This document shows positions 1-7,817 of a stretch of 64,000 nt of DNA, piece after piece. This DNA is from Jiangella muralis (GTDB taxonomy: Bacteria > Actinomycetota > Actinomycetes > Jiangellales > Jiangellaceae). Positions within the stretch are counted from its first letter, which is position 1. Every line of letters begins with the position of its first letter. The notes under the pieces are model-generated. The model worked only from the letters and a program-made list of their open reading frames with translations, was not told where the DNA came from and ran no database searches. The stretch spans positions 62,001-126,000 of the forward strand of contig NZ_KQ434757.1 in NCBI RefSeq assembly GCF_001270745.1. The letters run 5' to 3'. The translations under genes were made by a program, and so were the position numbers.

Positions 1-414
1 GCGGCGGCCGCCCGCACCATGCGCGACCGCGGCCACGGCGTCATCGTCAACGTGTCGTCGGTCGCCGGTTTCAACCCGCAGGGCGGCTACTCGGCGATCA
101 AGTCGTTCGTCCGCACCTACTCCGAGAGCCTGTCGCTGGAGCTGGCCGGCACGGGTGTGCAGGTCACGGCGCTGCTGCCGGGCTGGGTGCGCACCGAGTT
201 CCACGAGCGGGCCGGCATCCGGACCAGCTCGATCCCGTCGTCGCTGTGGCTCGACGCCGACCGCGTGGTGGCCGATTGCCTGGCCGATGTCGAGAAGAGG
301 CGGGTCCGTTCGGTACCGTCAGCACGGTTCAAGGTCCTGGCCTTGCTGGCCGAGCACGCCCCTCGGGCGGCGGTGCGCAAGGTCACGGCACGACTGCTGA
401 GCGGACGACGATGA
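1..414 (+). CDS. SDR family oxidoreductase, 5' end outside window
   Basis: The frame is open from base 1, so the N-terminal dinucleotide-binding motif is outside the window. In the visible 137 residues the catalytic serine region (VNVSSVAG, about residues 15-22), the YSAIK catalytic Tyr/Lys pair (residues 29-33) and the following PGWVRT segment mark a classical short-chain dehydrogenase. Its TGA overlaps the ATG of the next gene (ATGA), so it is co-transcribed with the acyltransferase and the alkyl-DHAP synthase-like gene downstream. By position it may reduce a keto group in the same lipid pathway (inference). Only the family is certain. Confidence 0.88.
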   Translation, partial: AAAARTMRDRGHGVIVNVSSVAGFNPQGGYSAIKSFVRTYSESLSLELAGTGVQVTALLPGWVRTEFHERAGIRTSSIPSSLWLDADRVVADCLADVEKRRVRSVPSARFKVLALLAEHAPRAAVRKVTARLLSGRR

Positions 415-1181
415 GCGAACAGGCGAGCACGAAGAGGTACCACGCGGCCTGGCACCGCTGGGCCCGGTTCGTCGCGCAGCGGATGCTCCTGCGGCCCGTC
501 CTGCACCTGACGACGAAGGTGTCGGTGCGCGGGGCGGAGCACCTCGACGACCTCGACCCCCCGTTCATCGTCGTGGCCAACCACAGCAGCCACCTCGACG
601 CGCCACTGCTGGTGACCGAGCTGCCGCGGCGCTACACCCGCACGATGGCCGTCAACGCCGCCGCCGACTACTTCTACCGCTGGTGGTGGATGAAGGCCAC
701 GACGTCGGTGTTCTTCAACACCTACCCGGTGAGCCGCACCAACGCCGACATGGGCAAGGGCCGTGGCCTGGCCAACCGGCTGCTGAGCGAGGACGTCCCC
801 GTCGTCGTGTTTCCGGAGGGCACCCGGCGCAACACCGAGAGCGGCGTCAAGAGGTTCAAGCCGGGCGCGGCCGCGCTGAGCATCGCGCAGGGCGTGCCGT
901 GCGTGCCGGTGGCGATCATCGGCACCTCCGAGGCCATGCCGGTCGGGCACTTCTGGCCGAAGCCGGGCCGGCCGCCGGTGACGGTGGTCATCGGCGCACC
1001 GATCCATCCGGAGCCGGGGGAACGCACCCGCGATCTGACCGAGCGGCTCGAGGCGAAGGTGGCGGCGATGGTCGCGACCGGCGACCCCGACGCCGAAGGA
1101 AAACCGCTGCGCGACGCCGCCTCGCCGGAGCACCCGGCGGAGCAGGCGAGCGACCACGCCCAGAAGGAGGAGGCGTCGTGA
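411..1181 (+). CDS. 1-acylglycerol-3-phosphate acyltransferase family protein (PlsC-like)
   Basis: 256 residues. It carries the acyltransferase HxxxxD motif as NHSSHLDAP (about residue 60) and the substrate-binding FPEGTRR motif (about residue 138), the hallmarks of the LPLAT/PlsC family, which transfers an acyl chain to a glycerol-phosphate-type acceptor at the membrane. The ATG is chosen because it overlaps the upstream TGA; its own TGA overlaps the GTG of the next gene. The tail (about 30 residues) is Ala/Glu-rich. Context with an SDR and an alkyl-DHAP synthase-like flavoprotein suggests it may acylate DHAP or an ether-lipid intermediate. That is inference; ordinary phosphatidic acid synthesis is equally possible. 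Confidence 0.88.
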   Translation: MSEQASTKRYHAAWHRWARFVAQRMLLRPVLHLTTKVSVRGAEHLDDLDPPFIVVANHSSHLDAPLLVTELPRRYTRTMAVNAAADYFYRWWWMKATTSVFFNTYPVSRTNADMGKGRGLANRLLSEDVPVVVFPEGTRRNTESGVKRFKPGAAALSIAQGVPCVPVAIIGTSEAMPVGHFWPKPGRPPVTVVIGAPIHPEPGERTRDLTERLEAKVAAMVATGDPDAEGKPLRDAASPEHPAEQASDHAQKEEAS

Positions 1182-2866
1182 CCGGTGTCAAGCACCAGAA
1201 GTGGTGGGGCTGGGGAGTCGAGGGCATCAGCTTCACCCATGAGGACAAGCCGAAGATGGCTCCGTTCGTCATGGAGAAGGTCGGCATCGACCTCGACCGG
1301 CCCGGCACGCCGCCGCCGGCGTTCGAGGACCTCGAGGTGCCGGCCTCCCAGCTGAGCGACGACCTCGGCGGGAAGCTGCGCGACGCCCTGGGCGAACAGT
1401 ACGTCGACACCGGCGACCTCAACCGGGTCGTGCACACCTACGGCAAGGGGCTGGTCGACCTCATCCGGGTCCGCGCCGGCGACCTTCCCCGTGTCCCGGA
1501 CGTCGTGGTCTACCCGGCCGACGAGGACCAGGTGCGCCTGGTGGTCGACGCGGTGGTCGCGGCCGACGGCGTCCTCATCCCGTTCGGCGGCGGTTCCAAC
1601 ATCTCCGGCTCGCTGACCCCGCAGGAGGCCGAGCAGCGCGTCGTCGTCTCGCTCGACCTCGGCCGGCTGAGCCGGGTGCTGGAGGTCGACGAGGCAGCGG
1701 GGCTGGCCCGCATCCAGGCAGGCGCGCTCGGCCCGGACCTCGAGGAGCAGCTCAACGCCCGCGGCTGGACGATGGGCCACCAGCCCGACAGCTTCAAGCA
1801 CTCGACGCTCGGCGGCTGGGTCGCGACCCGCAGCTCGGGCATGCAGTCGGACAAGTACGGCGACATCGCCGACCTCACCCGCGGCCTGCGGGTCGTGCTG
1901 CCGGGCAAGGTCATCGTGCTGCGGCCGCTGCCGAGCACGTCGTCCGGCCCGAGCGTGCGCGAGATGATCCTCGGCTCCGAGGGCCGCCTGGGCGTCATCA
2001 CCGAGGCCTGGGTCAACGTGCACCGGCTGCCGGAGAACCGCGAGATCATCGCGTACCTCTTCCCGACCTGGGCGGCCGGCGTCGCGGCGATGCACGAGAT
2101 CTCCGAGTCCGACGCGGCGCCGACGGTCACCCGCGTCTCCGACGCCAACGAGACCGCGTTCTCGCTGGCCATGCAGAAGCCGTCGAAAGGGCTGGCCGCG
2201 AAGGCCGGGCCGATCCTGTTCAACGTGCTGGAGCGGCGCGGCTGGGACCTCTCCGCGGCGTGCCTGTCCTACATCGGGTACGAGGGCACGGAGTCGCACC
2301 TGAAGTACGAGAAGGGCCTCGTCGGCAAGATCGTGAAGAAGCACGGCGGGATCAAGCTGGGCAAGGGCCCGGGCTCGCTGTACGACCAGAAGAAGTTCGA
2401 CACCCCCTACATCCGCGACTTCCTGCTCGACATCGGCGCGCTCGGCGACGTGTCCGAGACCGCGGCACCGTGGTCGAAGCTGATGAACCTGTACGCCAAC
2501 ACCATCCGGGCGGCCAACGACGCCTACGCCGAGCTGGGCGTCAAGGGCTTCGCGATGTGCCACCTGTCGCACAGCTACCACTCCGGCGCGTGCCTCTACT
2601 TCACCTTCGCGTTCCCGCCCAGCACCGACGTGCCGGCCGAGCAGATCGAGCAGTACTGGGTGGTGAAGAAGGCCATCCAGCAGTCGTTTATCGACAACGA
2701 CGCGACCATCTCGCACCACCACGGCGTCGGCACCGACCACGCGCACTGGCTGGAGGACGACATCTCCCCGGCCGGAACCGACGTCATGGCCGGGCTGCTG
2801 CAGGCGGTCGACCCCGGCCGCAACCTCAACCCTGGGACGCTGCTGCCAGCCCATCGGGAGTGGTGA
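1178..2866 (+). CDS. FAD-binding oxidase, alkyldihydroxyacetonephosphate synthase-like
   Basis: 562 residues from a GTG that overlaps the previous stop (GTGA). The PCMH-type FAD domain is seen in PFGGGSNISGSL (about residue 134) and TLGGWVATRSSGMQSDKYG (about 210), both typical of alkyl-DHAP synthase (AGPS), which swaps the acyl chain of acyl-DHAP for a fatty alcohol to make the ether bond. The C-terminal catalytic signature HHHGVGTDHAHW (about 512) matches the three-histidine motif of that family. Bacterial relatives are often annotated only as FAD-binding oxidases, so the substrate is not proven. It is the last gene of its operon and its 3' end overlaps the convergent MFS gene by 41 bases. 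Confidence 0.85.
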   Translation: MTGVKHQKWWGWGVEGISFTHEDKPKMAPFVMEKVGIDLDRPGTPPPAFEDLEVPASQLSDDLGGKLRDALGEQYVDTGDLNRVVHTYGKGLVDLIRVRAGDLPRVPDVVVYPADEDQVRLVVDAVVAADGVLIPFGGGSNISGSLTPQEAEQRVVVSLDLGRLSRVLEVDEAAGLARIQAGALGPDLEEQLNARGWTMGHQPDSFKHSTLGGWVATRSSGMQSDKYGDIADLTRGLRVVLPGKVIVLRPLPSTSSGPSVREMILGSEGRLGVITEAWVNVHRLPENREIIAYLFPTWAAGVAAMHEISESDAAPTVTRVSDANETAFSLAMQKPSKGLAAKAGPILFNVLERRGWDLSAACLSYIGYEGTESHLKYEKGLVGKIVKKHGGIKLGKGPGSLYDQKKFDTPYIRDFLLDIGALGDVSETAAPWSKLMNLYANTIRAANDAYAELGVKGFAMCHLSHSYHSGACLYFTFAFPPSTDVPAEQIEQYWVVKKAIQQSFIDNDATISHHHGVGTDHAHWLEDDISPAGTDVMAGLLQAVDPGRNLNPGTLLPAHREW

Positions 2867-4073
2867 CCGGCGCCGCCGGGCGCTGGGTGCGCAGCCGGAC
2901 GACGGCCAGCAGCACCGCGAGCGCCGCGGCGGTGACCGTGACGGCGAACGCGGGCCGGTGCCCGCCGAGGTCGGCCAGCCGGCCGGCGATGCCGGACCCG
3001 ATGGCGTAGCCGATGCCGGTGGCGCCGGCCAGCAGCGTCATCGCGGCGCCGACGCGGGCGGGCGGCACCGTCCGCTCGGCGGCGGCGAACACGCTGATCA
3101 TGTACGGCGCGACGGCCAGGCCGAGCACCAGGATCACCGGGATCAGCGCCGTCAGCGAGCCGGCCAGCAGCAGCGGCGCCGACAGCACGACCAGCCCGAT
3201 CGCGAACACCAGGATGCGCCGGTCGTAGCCGAACCGGGCCGGCAGCGCGGCGGTCGCCAGCCCGGCCAACACGCTGCCCACGCCGAGCAGGGAGTGCACC
3301 AGGCCGGCCATCCCGGGCGTGCCCGCGGCCGTGGCCAGTGCCGTCGTGCCGGTCTGGGTGGCGCCGAAGATCACGCCGATGAGCAGTTGGGCCAGGCACA
3401 GGGTCAGGAACGCGGCGGTGACGAACGCCTCGCCGTGCGCGGCCGCCGACGCCAGCAGCGCATGCGTCAGCCGGGCGGTCGAGTGCAGCGCGAACCACGA
3501 GCCGAACACGACCAGCAGCGCGGCCGCGGCCAGCAGCGCGCCGCTCGGGCTCAGCGCCACAGCGCCGAGGCCGACGAGCGCCGGGCCGAGCACGAACGAC
3601 GCCTCGTCGGCGGCGCCCTCGTAGGAGAACGCGGCGTCGACCAGCCGTGGCTGCGCGGACCCGGTGCGGTGCGTGATGGGCCGCCAGCGCACCCGGGCCA
3701 GCGGGCCGACCTGCGGCATGGTGAACCCGGCGACGGCGGCCGCGCCGACCATGACCGGGATGCTCGCGCCGGACTGGACGGCCGCTACCAGCGCGGCGAG
3801 CGCGACGCCCGCCGTCAGCGACTGGGCCAGCACGACCGGCCGCTGCCCGACGCGGTCGGCGATGCCGCCGGCCAGCGGGGCGCCGACGGCGTTGGCGACG
3901 GCCAGCGCGCCGGCGGCCAGGCCACCGGCGGCGTACCGGCCGGTGGCGTCGGACACCAGCAGCAGCGTGCCGAGCTGGCTCATGGCCAGCGGCAGCCGGC
4001 CGAGGAAGGCGACGACGACGTACCCGAGACCGGCCAGCGAGAGCAGCCGTCGGTACGAGGCGAGAGGGGACAC
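2826..4073 (-). CDS. MFS transporter
   Basis: 415 residues with about twelve hydrophobic segments rich in Ala, Gly, Val and Leu, and the MFS loop motif after TM2 (GGIADRVGQRP). I start at the GTG at 4073 because CCGGAG lies just upstream; a longer frame to 4169 adds Cys/Trp-rich, unconserved-looking sequence and would leave no leader to the divergent HD gene at 4170. The substrate cannot be read from the sequence. It converges with and overlaps the end of the AGPS-like gene. Confidence 0.85.
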   Translation of the reverse strand: MSPLASYRRLLSLAGLGYVVVAFLGRLPLAMSQLGTLLLVSDATGRYAAGGLAAGALAVANAVGAPLAGGIADRVGQRPVVLAQSLTAGVALAALVAAVQSGASIPVMVGAAAVAGFTMPQVGPLARVRWRPITHRTGSAQPRLVDAAFSYEGAADEASFVLGPALVGLGAVALSPSGALLAAAALLVVFGSWFALHSTARLTHALLASAAAHGEAFVTAAFLTLCLAQLLIGVIFGATQTGTTALATAAGTPGMAGLVHSLLGVGSVLAGLATAALPARFGYDRRILVFAIGLVVLSAPLLLAGSLTALIPVILVLGLAVAPYMISVFAAAERTVPPARVGAAMTLLAGATGIGYAIGSGIAGRLADLGGHRPAFAVTVTAAALAVLLAVVRLRTQRPAAPVTTPDGLAAASQG

Positions 4074-4169
4074 AGGGACTCCGGAGATACGCTTCTGCGG
4101 CGCGCCTCCCCACCACCAGGTCGCGCACGGAACCCTGTGCTGCGGACATTCTACAACGAGAATGGGCAC

Positions 4170-4796
4170 ATGGACGATCTCGAACGGCGCTGGGCCGCGC
4201 TGGCCGGCGACTCCCCCGCGGCGGCTGAGGCCGGGGCCGGCCTACTGGCCCGCTGGGGCGAGGGACACCGTCACTACCACGCGACCGGTCACCTGGCCGC
4301 CGTCCTGGCCACGGTCGACGAGCTGGCCGGCGCCGCGACCGACCCCGACGCCGTCCGGTTCGCCGCCTGGTTCCACGACGCCGTCTACGACGGCCGCCCG
4401 GGCGACGACGAAGCGGCCAGCGCGCGACTGGCCCGCGAGGTGCTGACGCCGCTCGGCCGGCCGGCGGCACAGGTCGACGAGGTCGAGCGGCTGGTGCTGC
4501 TCACCGCCGGCCACGACCCCGCGCCCGGCGACGGCAACGGCGCGGTGCTCTGCGACGCCGACCTCGCGGTGCTGGCGGGGACGCCGTCCGACTACGCGGC
4601 CTACGCGTCCGCCGTCCGGGCCGACTACGCGCACGTGTCCGACGCCGACTTCGCCGCCGGCCGGGCCGCCGTGCTGGCCGGCCTGCTGGATCGTCCGGCG
4701 CTGTTCCACACCCACGACGGCCGCCGCCGCTGGGAGGCCCCGGCCCGGCACAACCTCCACACCGAGCTCGTCCTGCTCCGCGCTTCGGCCCCGTGA
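4170..4796 (+). CDS. HD superfamily metal-dependent phosphohydrolase-like protein
   Basis: 208 residues. The order of histidine motifs is that of the small predicted HD phosphohydrolases (COG4339-like): HRHYHATGHL (about residues 29-38), WFHDAVYD with the HD pair (about 69-76), and a later CDADLAVLAG with the final Asp. Such proteins bind one or two metals and hydrolyse phosphomonoesters or nucleotides; the substrate is unknown. The gene is divergent from the MFS transporter with about 96 bases between the chosen starts, and is followed by an inverted repeat that may terminate it. Confidence 0.83.
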   Translation: MDDLERRWAALAGDSPAAAEAGAGLLARWGEGHRHYHATGHLAAVLATVDELAGAATDPDAVRFAAWFHDAVYDGRPGDDEAASARLAREVLTPLGRPAAQVDEVERLVLLTAGHDPAPGDGNGAVLCDADLAVLAGTPSDYAAYASAVRADYAHVSDADFAAGRAAVLAGLLDRPALFHTHDGRRRWEAPARHNLHTELVLLRASAP

Positions 4797-4858
4797 CGTC
4801 ATCGCCACGAGCCGGCCGGCTGCCCGTGGCGCGGATGGTCGCACCCCTCATCGGACCA

Positions 4859-4895
4859 GGTGACACCAACGCCAACAGTTGGCGCCCACGTCACC
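4859..4895. terminator. Inverted repeat between convergent genes, probable bidirectional terminator
   Basis: Outer arms GGTGAC and GTCACC enclose a perfect inner hairpin GCCAAC-A-GTTGGC (4871-4883). Overall 13 of 18 arm positions pair. It lies between the 3' ends of the HD gene and the DUF4031 gene, where a shared terminator is expected. There is no T-run, as is common in high-GC actinobacteria. An operator role is not excluded. Confidence 0.45.
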
Positions 4896-4966
4896 CGCCC
4901 CGAAACGGTCGACGTCGGCCAACGCCGCCGCCGCCGGGGCACGCGGGCAGGCAGGCGTCCGCCGGG

Positions 4967-5236
4967 TCAGGGCCGCCGGCGCTGCTTGCGGCGGCGCAGT
5001 CCGGCCGCGGTCAGCCGGAAGACGAGGTCACGGCTGCGCACCGGCACGGCGCCGGCGTCGACGGCGCGCTGGTAGTCGGCGGCCAGCAGGTCGTAGTGGT
5101 CGCCGTCGAAGCCGCGGGCGGGCAGCCCCAGCCGGGCGGCGAACGCGTGCAGTTCGTCGAACGACTCGTCCGACGCGAGGTGCGACCACAGCCGGCCGTG
5201 GCCGGACCAGGCCGGCGGGTCGACCAGGATGGTCAC
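4967..5236 (-). CDS. DUF4031 domain-containing protein
   Basis: 89 residues from a GTG at 5236 that overlaps the TGA of cutC (4-base overlap), so the two are translationally coupled. The N-terminus TILVDPPAWSGHGRLWSHL followed by the LGLPARGFDGDHYD segment is the pattern of the DUF4031 family, small basic proteins of unknown function. The tail is strongly basic (RRRKQRRRP), suggesting nucleic-acid contact (inference). Confidence 0.82.
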   Translation of the reverse strand: MTILVDPPAWSGHGRLWSHLASDESFDELHAFAARLGLPARGFDGDHYDLLAADYQRAVDAGAVPVRSRDLVFRLTAAGLRRRKQRRRP

Positions 5237-5937
5237 AGGGCGGCCGCCACGGCGTCGTCGACCAGGACGCGCCACGACCGCACCAGCGCGGCGTCGATGT
5301 AGGCCTTCCACGAGCCGCCCGGACGGACCCGGCTGCCCACATGGAACTGGCGGACGCCGGCCCGGGCCAGCCACGGCACGTGGTCGGGCTCCAGGCCGCC
5401 ACCGGCCATGATGACCCGCGCCGCCGTCGGCGAGCCGGTCGCGCGCGTGCACAGCTCGTCCAGGCCGGAGCCGACACCGCGCGCGGAGCCGGCGGTCAGG
5501 ACGGCGTCGAGGCCGGCCAGCCCGGGCACGACCCCCCACGCGTCGTCGAGGTCGAGGCAGTGGTCGATGGCGCGGTGGAACGTCCACGGCCGCCCGTCCA
5601 GCGCGTCGGCCAGCGCCAGCGTCGCCTCGACGTCGATCTCGGCGTTGAGGCCGAGGAAGCCGAGCACGAAGCCGTCGGCGCCGGCGTTCGCCAGCTGGTG
5701 GGCGGCGATGCGCAGCCGGGCCAGCTCCGAGCCGCTGGTGGAGAAGCCGTCGTTGGATCGCAGCATGACCCGCAGCGGCAGGTCGCACGCGCGTTTGAGA
5801 TCGCGGACGGTGTCGAGGGACGGGGTGAGCCCGTCGGCGTCCATGTCGGCGACGACCTCGAGGCGGTCGGCGCCGCCCTCGACGGCGCCGGGCACGTCAC
5901 CGGGACCCAGGGCAATGACCTCCAGCAGCGGACGCAC
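5233..5937 (-). CDS. cutC: CutC family protein (copper homeostasis annotation)
   Basis: 234 residues forming a TIM-barrel-type sequence: LEVIALGPGDVPGAVEGGADRLE at the start, PLRVMLRSND (about residue 55), FVLGFLGLNAEIDVE (about 88), TFHRAIDH (about 117) and IMAGGGLEPDHV (about 177) follow the order of CutC proteins. The family is named for copper tolerance in Escherichia coli, but its enzymatic role is uncertain. The gene starts at 5937, a few bases from the divergent small gene at 5946, and its stop overlaps the start of the DUF4031 gene. Confidence 0.88.
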   Translation of the reverse strand: MRPLLEVIALGPGDVPGAVEGGADRLEVVADMDADGLTPSLDTVRDLKRACDLPLRVMLRSNDGFSTSGSELARLRIAAHQLANAGADGFVLGFLGLNAEIDVEATLALADALDGRPWTFHRAIDHCLDLDDAWGVVPGLAGLDAVLTAGSARGVGSGLDELCTRATGSPTAARVIMAGGGLEPDHVPWLARAGVRQFHVGSRVRPGGSWKAYIDAALVRSWRVLVDDAVAAAL

Positions 5938-5945
5938 GTGGATCA

Positions 5946-6317
5946 GTGTGCCATCGAGATGGCACCATCGGTGCCGTGGTCGACGAGGTGTTGCTTGCGG
6001 CGCGGGCGGTGGTCCTGCGCGATCTCGTGGCGCGCGGACTCGACGTCGCCGCCGCGGTCGACGTGCTGGATGCCGCCGTCAGCGAACGCCGCTGGTGGGT
6101 CGAGCAGTGGCCGGACGGCGCGGCGTTCGTGGCCGGTCAGCTGGCGCAGGACGTGCAGGACCGGCTGCTCGACGCCGGGGTGGGCCGCTGGCCGTCATGT
6201 GAGCCGTGTGCGGAGCCGGAGCCGCACGAACTGCGGATCGAGCCCGAACTCGGGCCCGATCCGCAGTGGGTGTGTGAGAAGACCGGCCGCCCGCTGGCGC
6301 CGCTCGGCGCGCTGTAG
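5946..6317 (+). CDS. Hypothetical protein with C-terminal Cys pair
   Basis: 123 residues from GTG 5946 or 113 from GTG 5976; neither has a Shine-Dalgarno, so a leaderless message from the short divergent gap with cutC is likely. The N-terminal half is helical (AARAVVLRDLVARGLDVAAAVDVLDAAV). The C-terminal half holds CEPC and, about 30 residues later, a single Cys in WVCEKTGRP, possibly a partial metal site. I do not recognise a family. The frame has normal high-GC third positions and ends just before the 45-residue ORF on the other strand. Confidence 0.6.
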   Translation: MCHRDGTIGAVVDEVLLAARAVVLRDLVARGLDVAAAVDVLDAAVSERRWWVEQWPDGAAFVAGQLAQDVQDRLLDAGVGRWPSCEPCAEPEPHELRIEPELGPDPQWVCEKTGRPLAPLGAL

Positions 6318-6331
6318 GCCGGTCGCGCCGG

Positions 6332-6469
6332 TCAGGCCGCCCGCACGTCCTCAGGCTGGACGTCTTCGGCGGGGACCCAGCGCTGCTCCGTCCGCGATCG
6401 GCCGGAGATGTCGGCCACCGTCACCCAGCGCGCCACGAGCGTGGCGGGCTGGACCCGTGTCGTCGGCAC
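6332..6469 (-). CDS. Small 45-residue protein upstream of mftD
   Basis: The minus strand has AAAGGAG 8 bases before a GTG at 6469, then 45 sense codons and a TGA at 6332. The product begins VPTTRVQPATLVARWVTV and ends PEDVRAA; it holds two Trp and no Cys. Strong ribosome-binding site, good spacing and high GC in third positions support translation. No known family is recognised. It is divergent from mftD and shares its AT-richer intergenic region, so it may belong functionally to the mycofactocin locus (inference). Confidence 0.55.
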   Translation of the reverse strand: MPTTRVQPATLVARWVTVADISGRSRTEQRWVPAEDVQPEDVRAA

Positions 6470-6506
6470 CTTGTCCGCTCCTTTCGGCCACCCATGAGTC
6501 GGGTGT

Positions 6507-6525
6507 TGTTCACCTTCTGTTCACC
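6507..6525. promoter_or_regulatory. Direct repeat TGTTCACC, candidate activator or repressor site
   Basis: TGTTCACC occurs at 6507-6514 and again at 6518-6525, spaced 11 bases, one helical turn apart. It sits between the divergent 45-residue ORF and mftD in the least GC-rich stretch nearby. Head-to-tail repeats with about 11-base spacing suit BldC-like or other tandem-binding regulators (inference). Confidence 0.35.
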
Positions 6526-6638
6526 TAGCGTACCAGGCCCGTTTCCTGAAACTCGGCGAGGCTTCATTTTGGCCCTCAGTGCCATTATTCTGTGCAGAAC
6601 GGCACGCGAGGTGCCGACCGGCGAGGTCAGAGGTGACG

Positions 6639-7817
6639 ATGTTCGGCAGGAGCAAGTGGTTCGAGACCGTGGCAGAGGCCGAGCGGCGGGCCCGCCGCCA
6701 GCTGCCGTCGTCGGTGTACGGGGCGCTGGTGGCCGGGTCCGAGAAGGGGCTGACGCTGCGCGACAACCTCGCCGCGTTCACCGAGCTCGGGTTCGCGCCG
6801 CATGTCGCCGCGACGTCCGGCGAGCGCGACCTCTCCACGCACGTCATGGGCCAGGACATCGCCCTGCCGGTGATCCTCTCGCCGACCGGCGTCCAGGCCG
6901 TCCACCCCGACGGCGAGGTCGCCGTCGCCCGGGCTGGCGCCAACCGCGGCACCGCCATGGGGCTCAGCTCGTTCGCCAGCCGCTCCATCGAGGACGTCGT
7001 CGCGGCCAACCCCAAGGCGTTCTTCCAGATCTACTGGCTGGGCAGCCGGGACGAGATGGTGCGCATCCTCGACCGCGCCCGCCGGGCCGGTGCCGCCGGC
7101 CTCATCCTCACCCTCGACTGGTCGTTCAGCCACGGACGCGACTGGGGCAGCCCGAGCATCCCGGATCGGCTGGACCTCAAGACGATGGCGCGGTTCGCGC
7201 CGCAGGTGCTGCCGCACCCGAGCTGGCTACTGCGCTACCTGCGGGCCGGGACGCTGCCCGACCTCACCACCCCCAACCTCGAAGGCGCCGACGGCGTCGC
7301 GCCCACCTTCTTCGGCGCCTACGGCCAGTGGATGCAGACGCCGCCCGCCACCTGGGACGACGTCGCCTGGCTGCGGTCGCAGTGGGACGGCCCGTTCATG
7401 CTCAAGGGCGTCATGCGGGTCGACGACGCCAAGCGCGCCGTCGATGCCGGGGTCAGCGCCATCTCGGTCTCCAACCACGGCGGCAACAACCTCGACGGCA
7501 CCCCGGCCGCCGTCCGCTCGCTCCGCTCCGTCGTCGACGCGGTCGGCTCCGAGGTCGACATCGTCCAGGACGGCGGCATCCGGCGCGGCAGCGACGTCGT
7601 GAAGTCGCTCGCGCTGGGCGCCAAGGCCGTCATGATCGGCCGCGCCTACCTCTGGGGCCTCGCCGCCAACGGCCAGGCCGGCGTCGAGAACGTCCTCGAC
7701 ATCCTCAGCGGCGGCATCGACTCCGCCCTGCGCGGCCTCGGCAAGGCGTCGGTCCGCGACCTGACCCCCGACGACCTCGTCATCCCGCCGGGCTTCCACC
7801 GGACGTTCGGGGCGTAG
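6639..7817 (+). CDS. mftD: Pre-mycofactocin synthase MftD (FMN-dependent)
   Basis: 392 residues of the lactate oxidase/glycolate oxidase fold. The start WFETVAEAERRARRQLPSSV is characteristic of MftD rather than lactate dehydrogenase; SNHGGNNLDGTPA (about residue 284) and the FMN-phosphate-binding DGGIRRGSDVVKSLALGAKAVMIGR-type segment (seen around 330-350) are present. MftD oxidatively deaminates the Val-Tyr-derived intermediate to give pre-mycofactocin, the redox-active dicarbonyl. ATG 6639 has AGAGG 5 bases upstream; GTG 6633 is an alternative. Unusually, it is not in the mftA-F operon but stands alone on the opposite strand, converging with and overlapping mftF by 38 bases. Confidence 0.93.
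   Translation: MFGRSKWFETVAEAERRARRQLPSSVYGALVAGSEKGLTLRDNLAAFTELGFAPHVAATSGERDLSTHVMGQDIALPVILSPTGVQAVHPDGEVAVARAGANRGTAMGLSSFASRSIEDVVAANPKAFFQIYWLGSRDEMVRILDRARRAGAAGLILTLDWSFSHGRDWGSPSIPDRLDLKTMARFAPQVLPHPSWLLRYLRAGTLPDLTTPNLEGADGVAPTFFGAYGQWMQTPPATWDDVAWLRSQWDGPFMLKGVMRVDDAKRAVDAGVSAISVSNHGGNNLDGTPAAVRSLRSVVDAVGSEVDIVQDGGIRRGSDVVKSLALGAKAVMIGRAYLWGLAANGQAGVENVLDILSGGIDSALRGLGKASVRDLTPDDLVIPPGFHRTFGA

Noticed and set aside
117-1157. Minus-strand 346-codon ORF opposite the SDR and acyltransferase
   Set aside because: Antisense shadow; the plus strand carries clear family motifs.
2596-4470. Long minus-strand frame across the MFS region
   Set aside because: Arg/Gly/Pro-rich shadow of the MFS gene; the frame 2826-4073 has clear membrane segments and a ribosome site.
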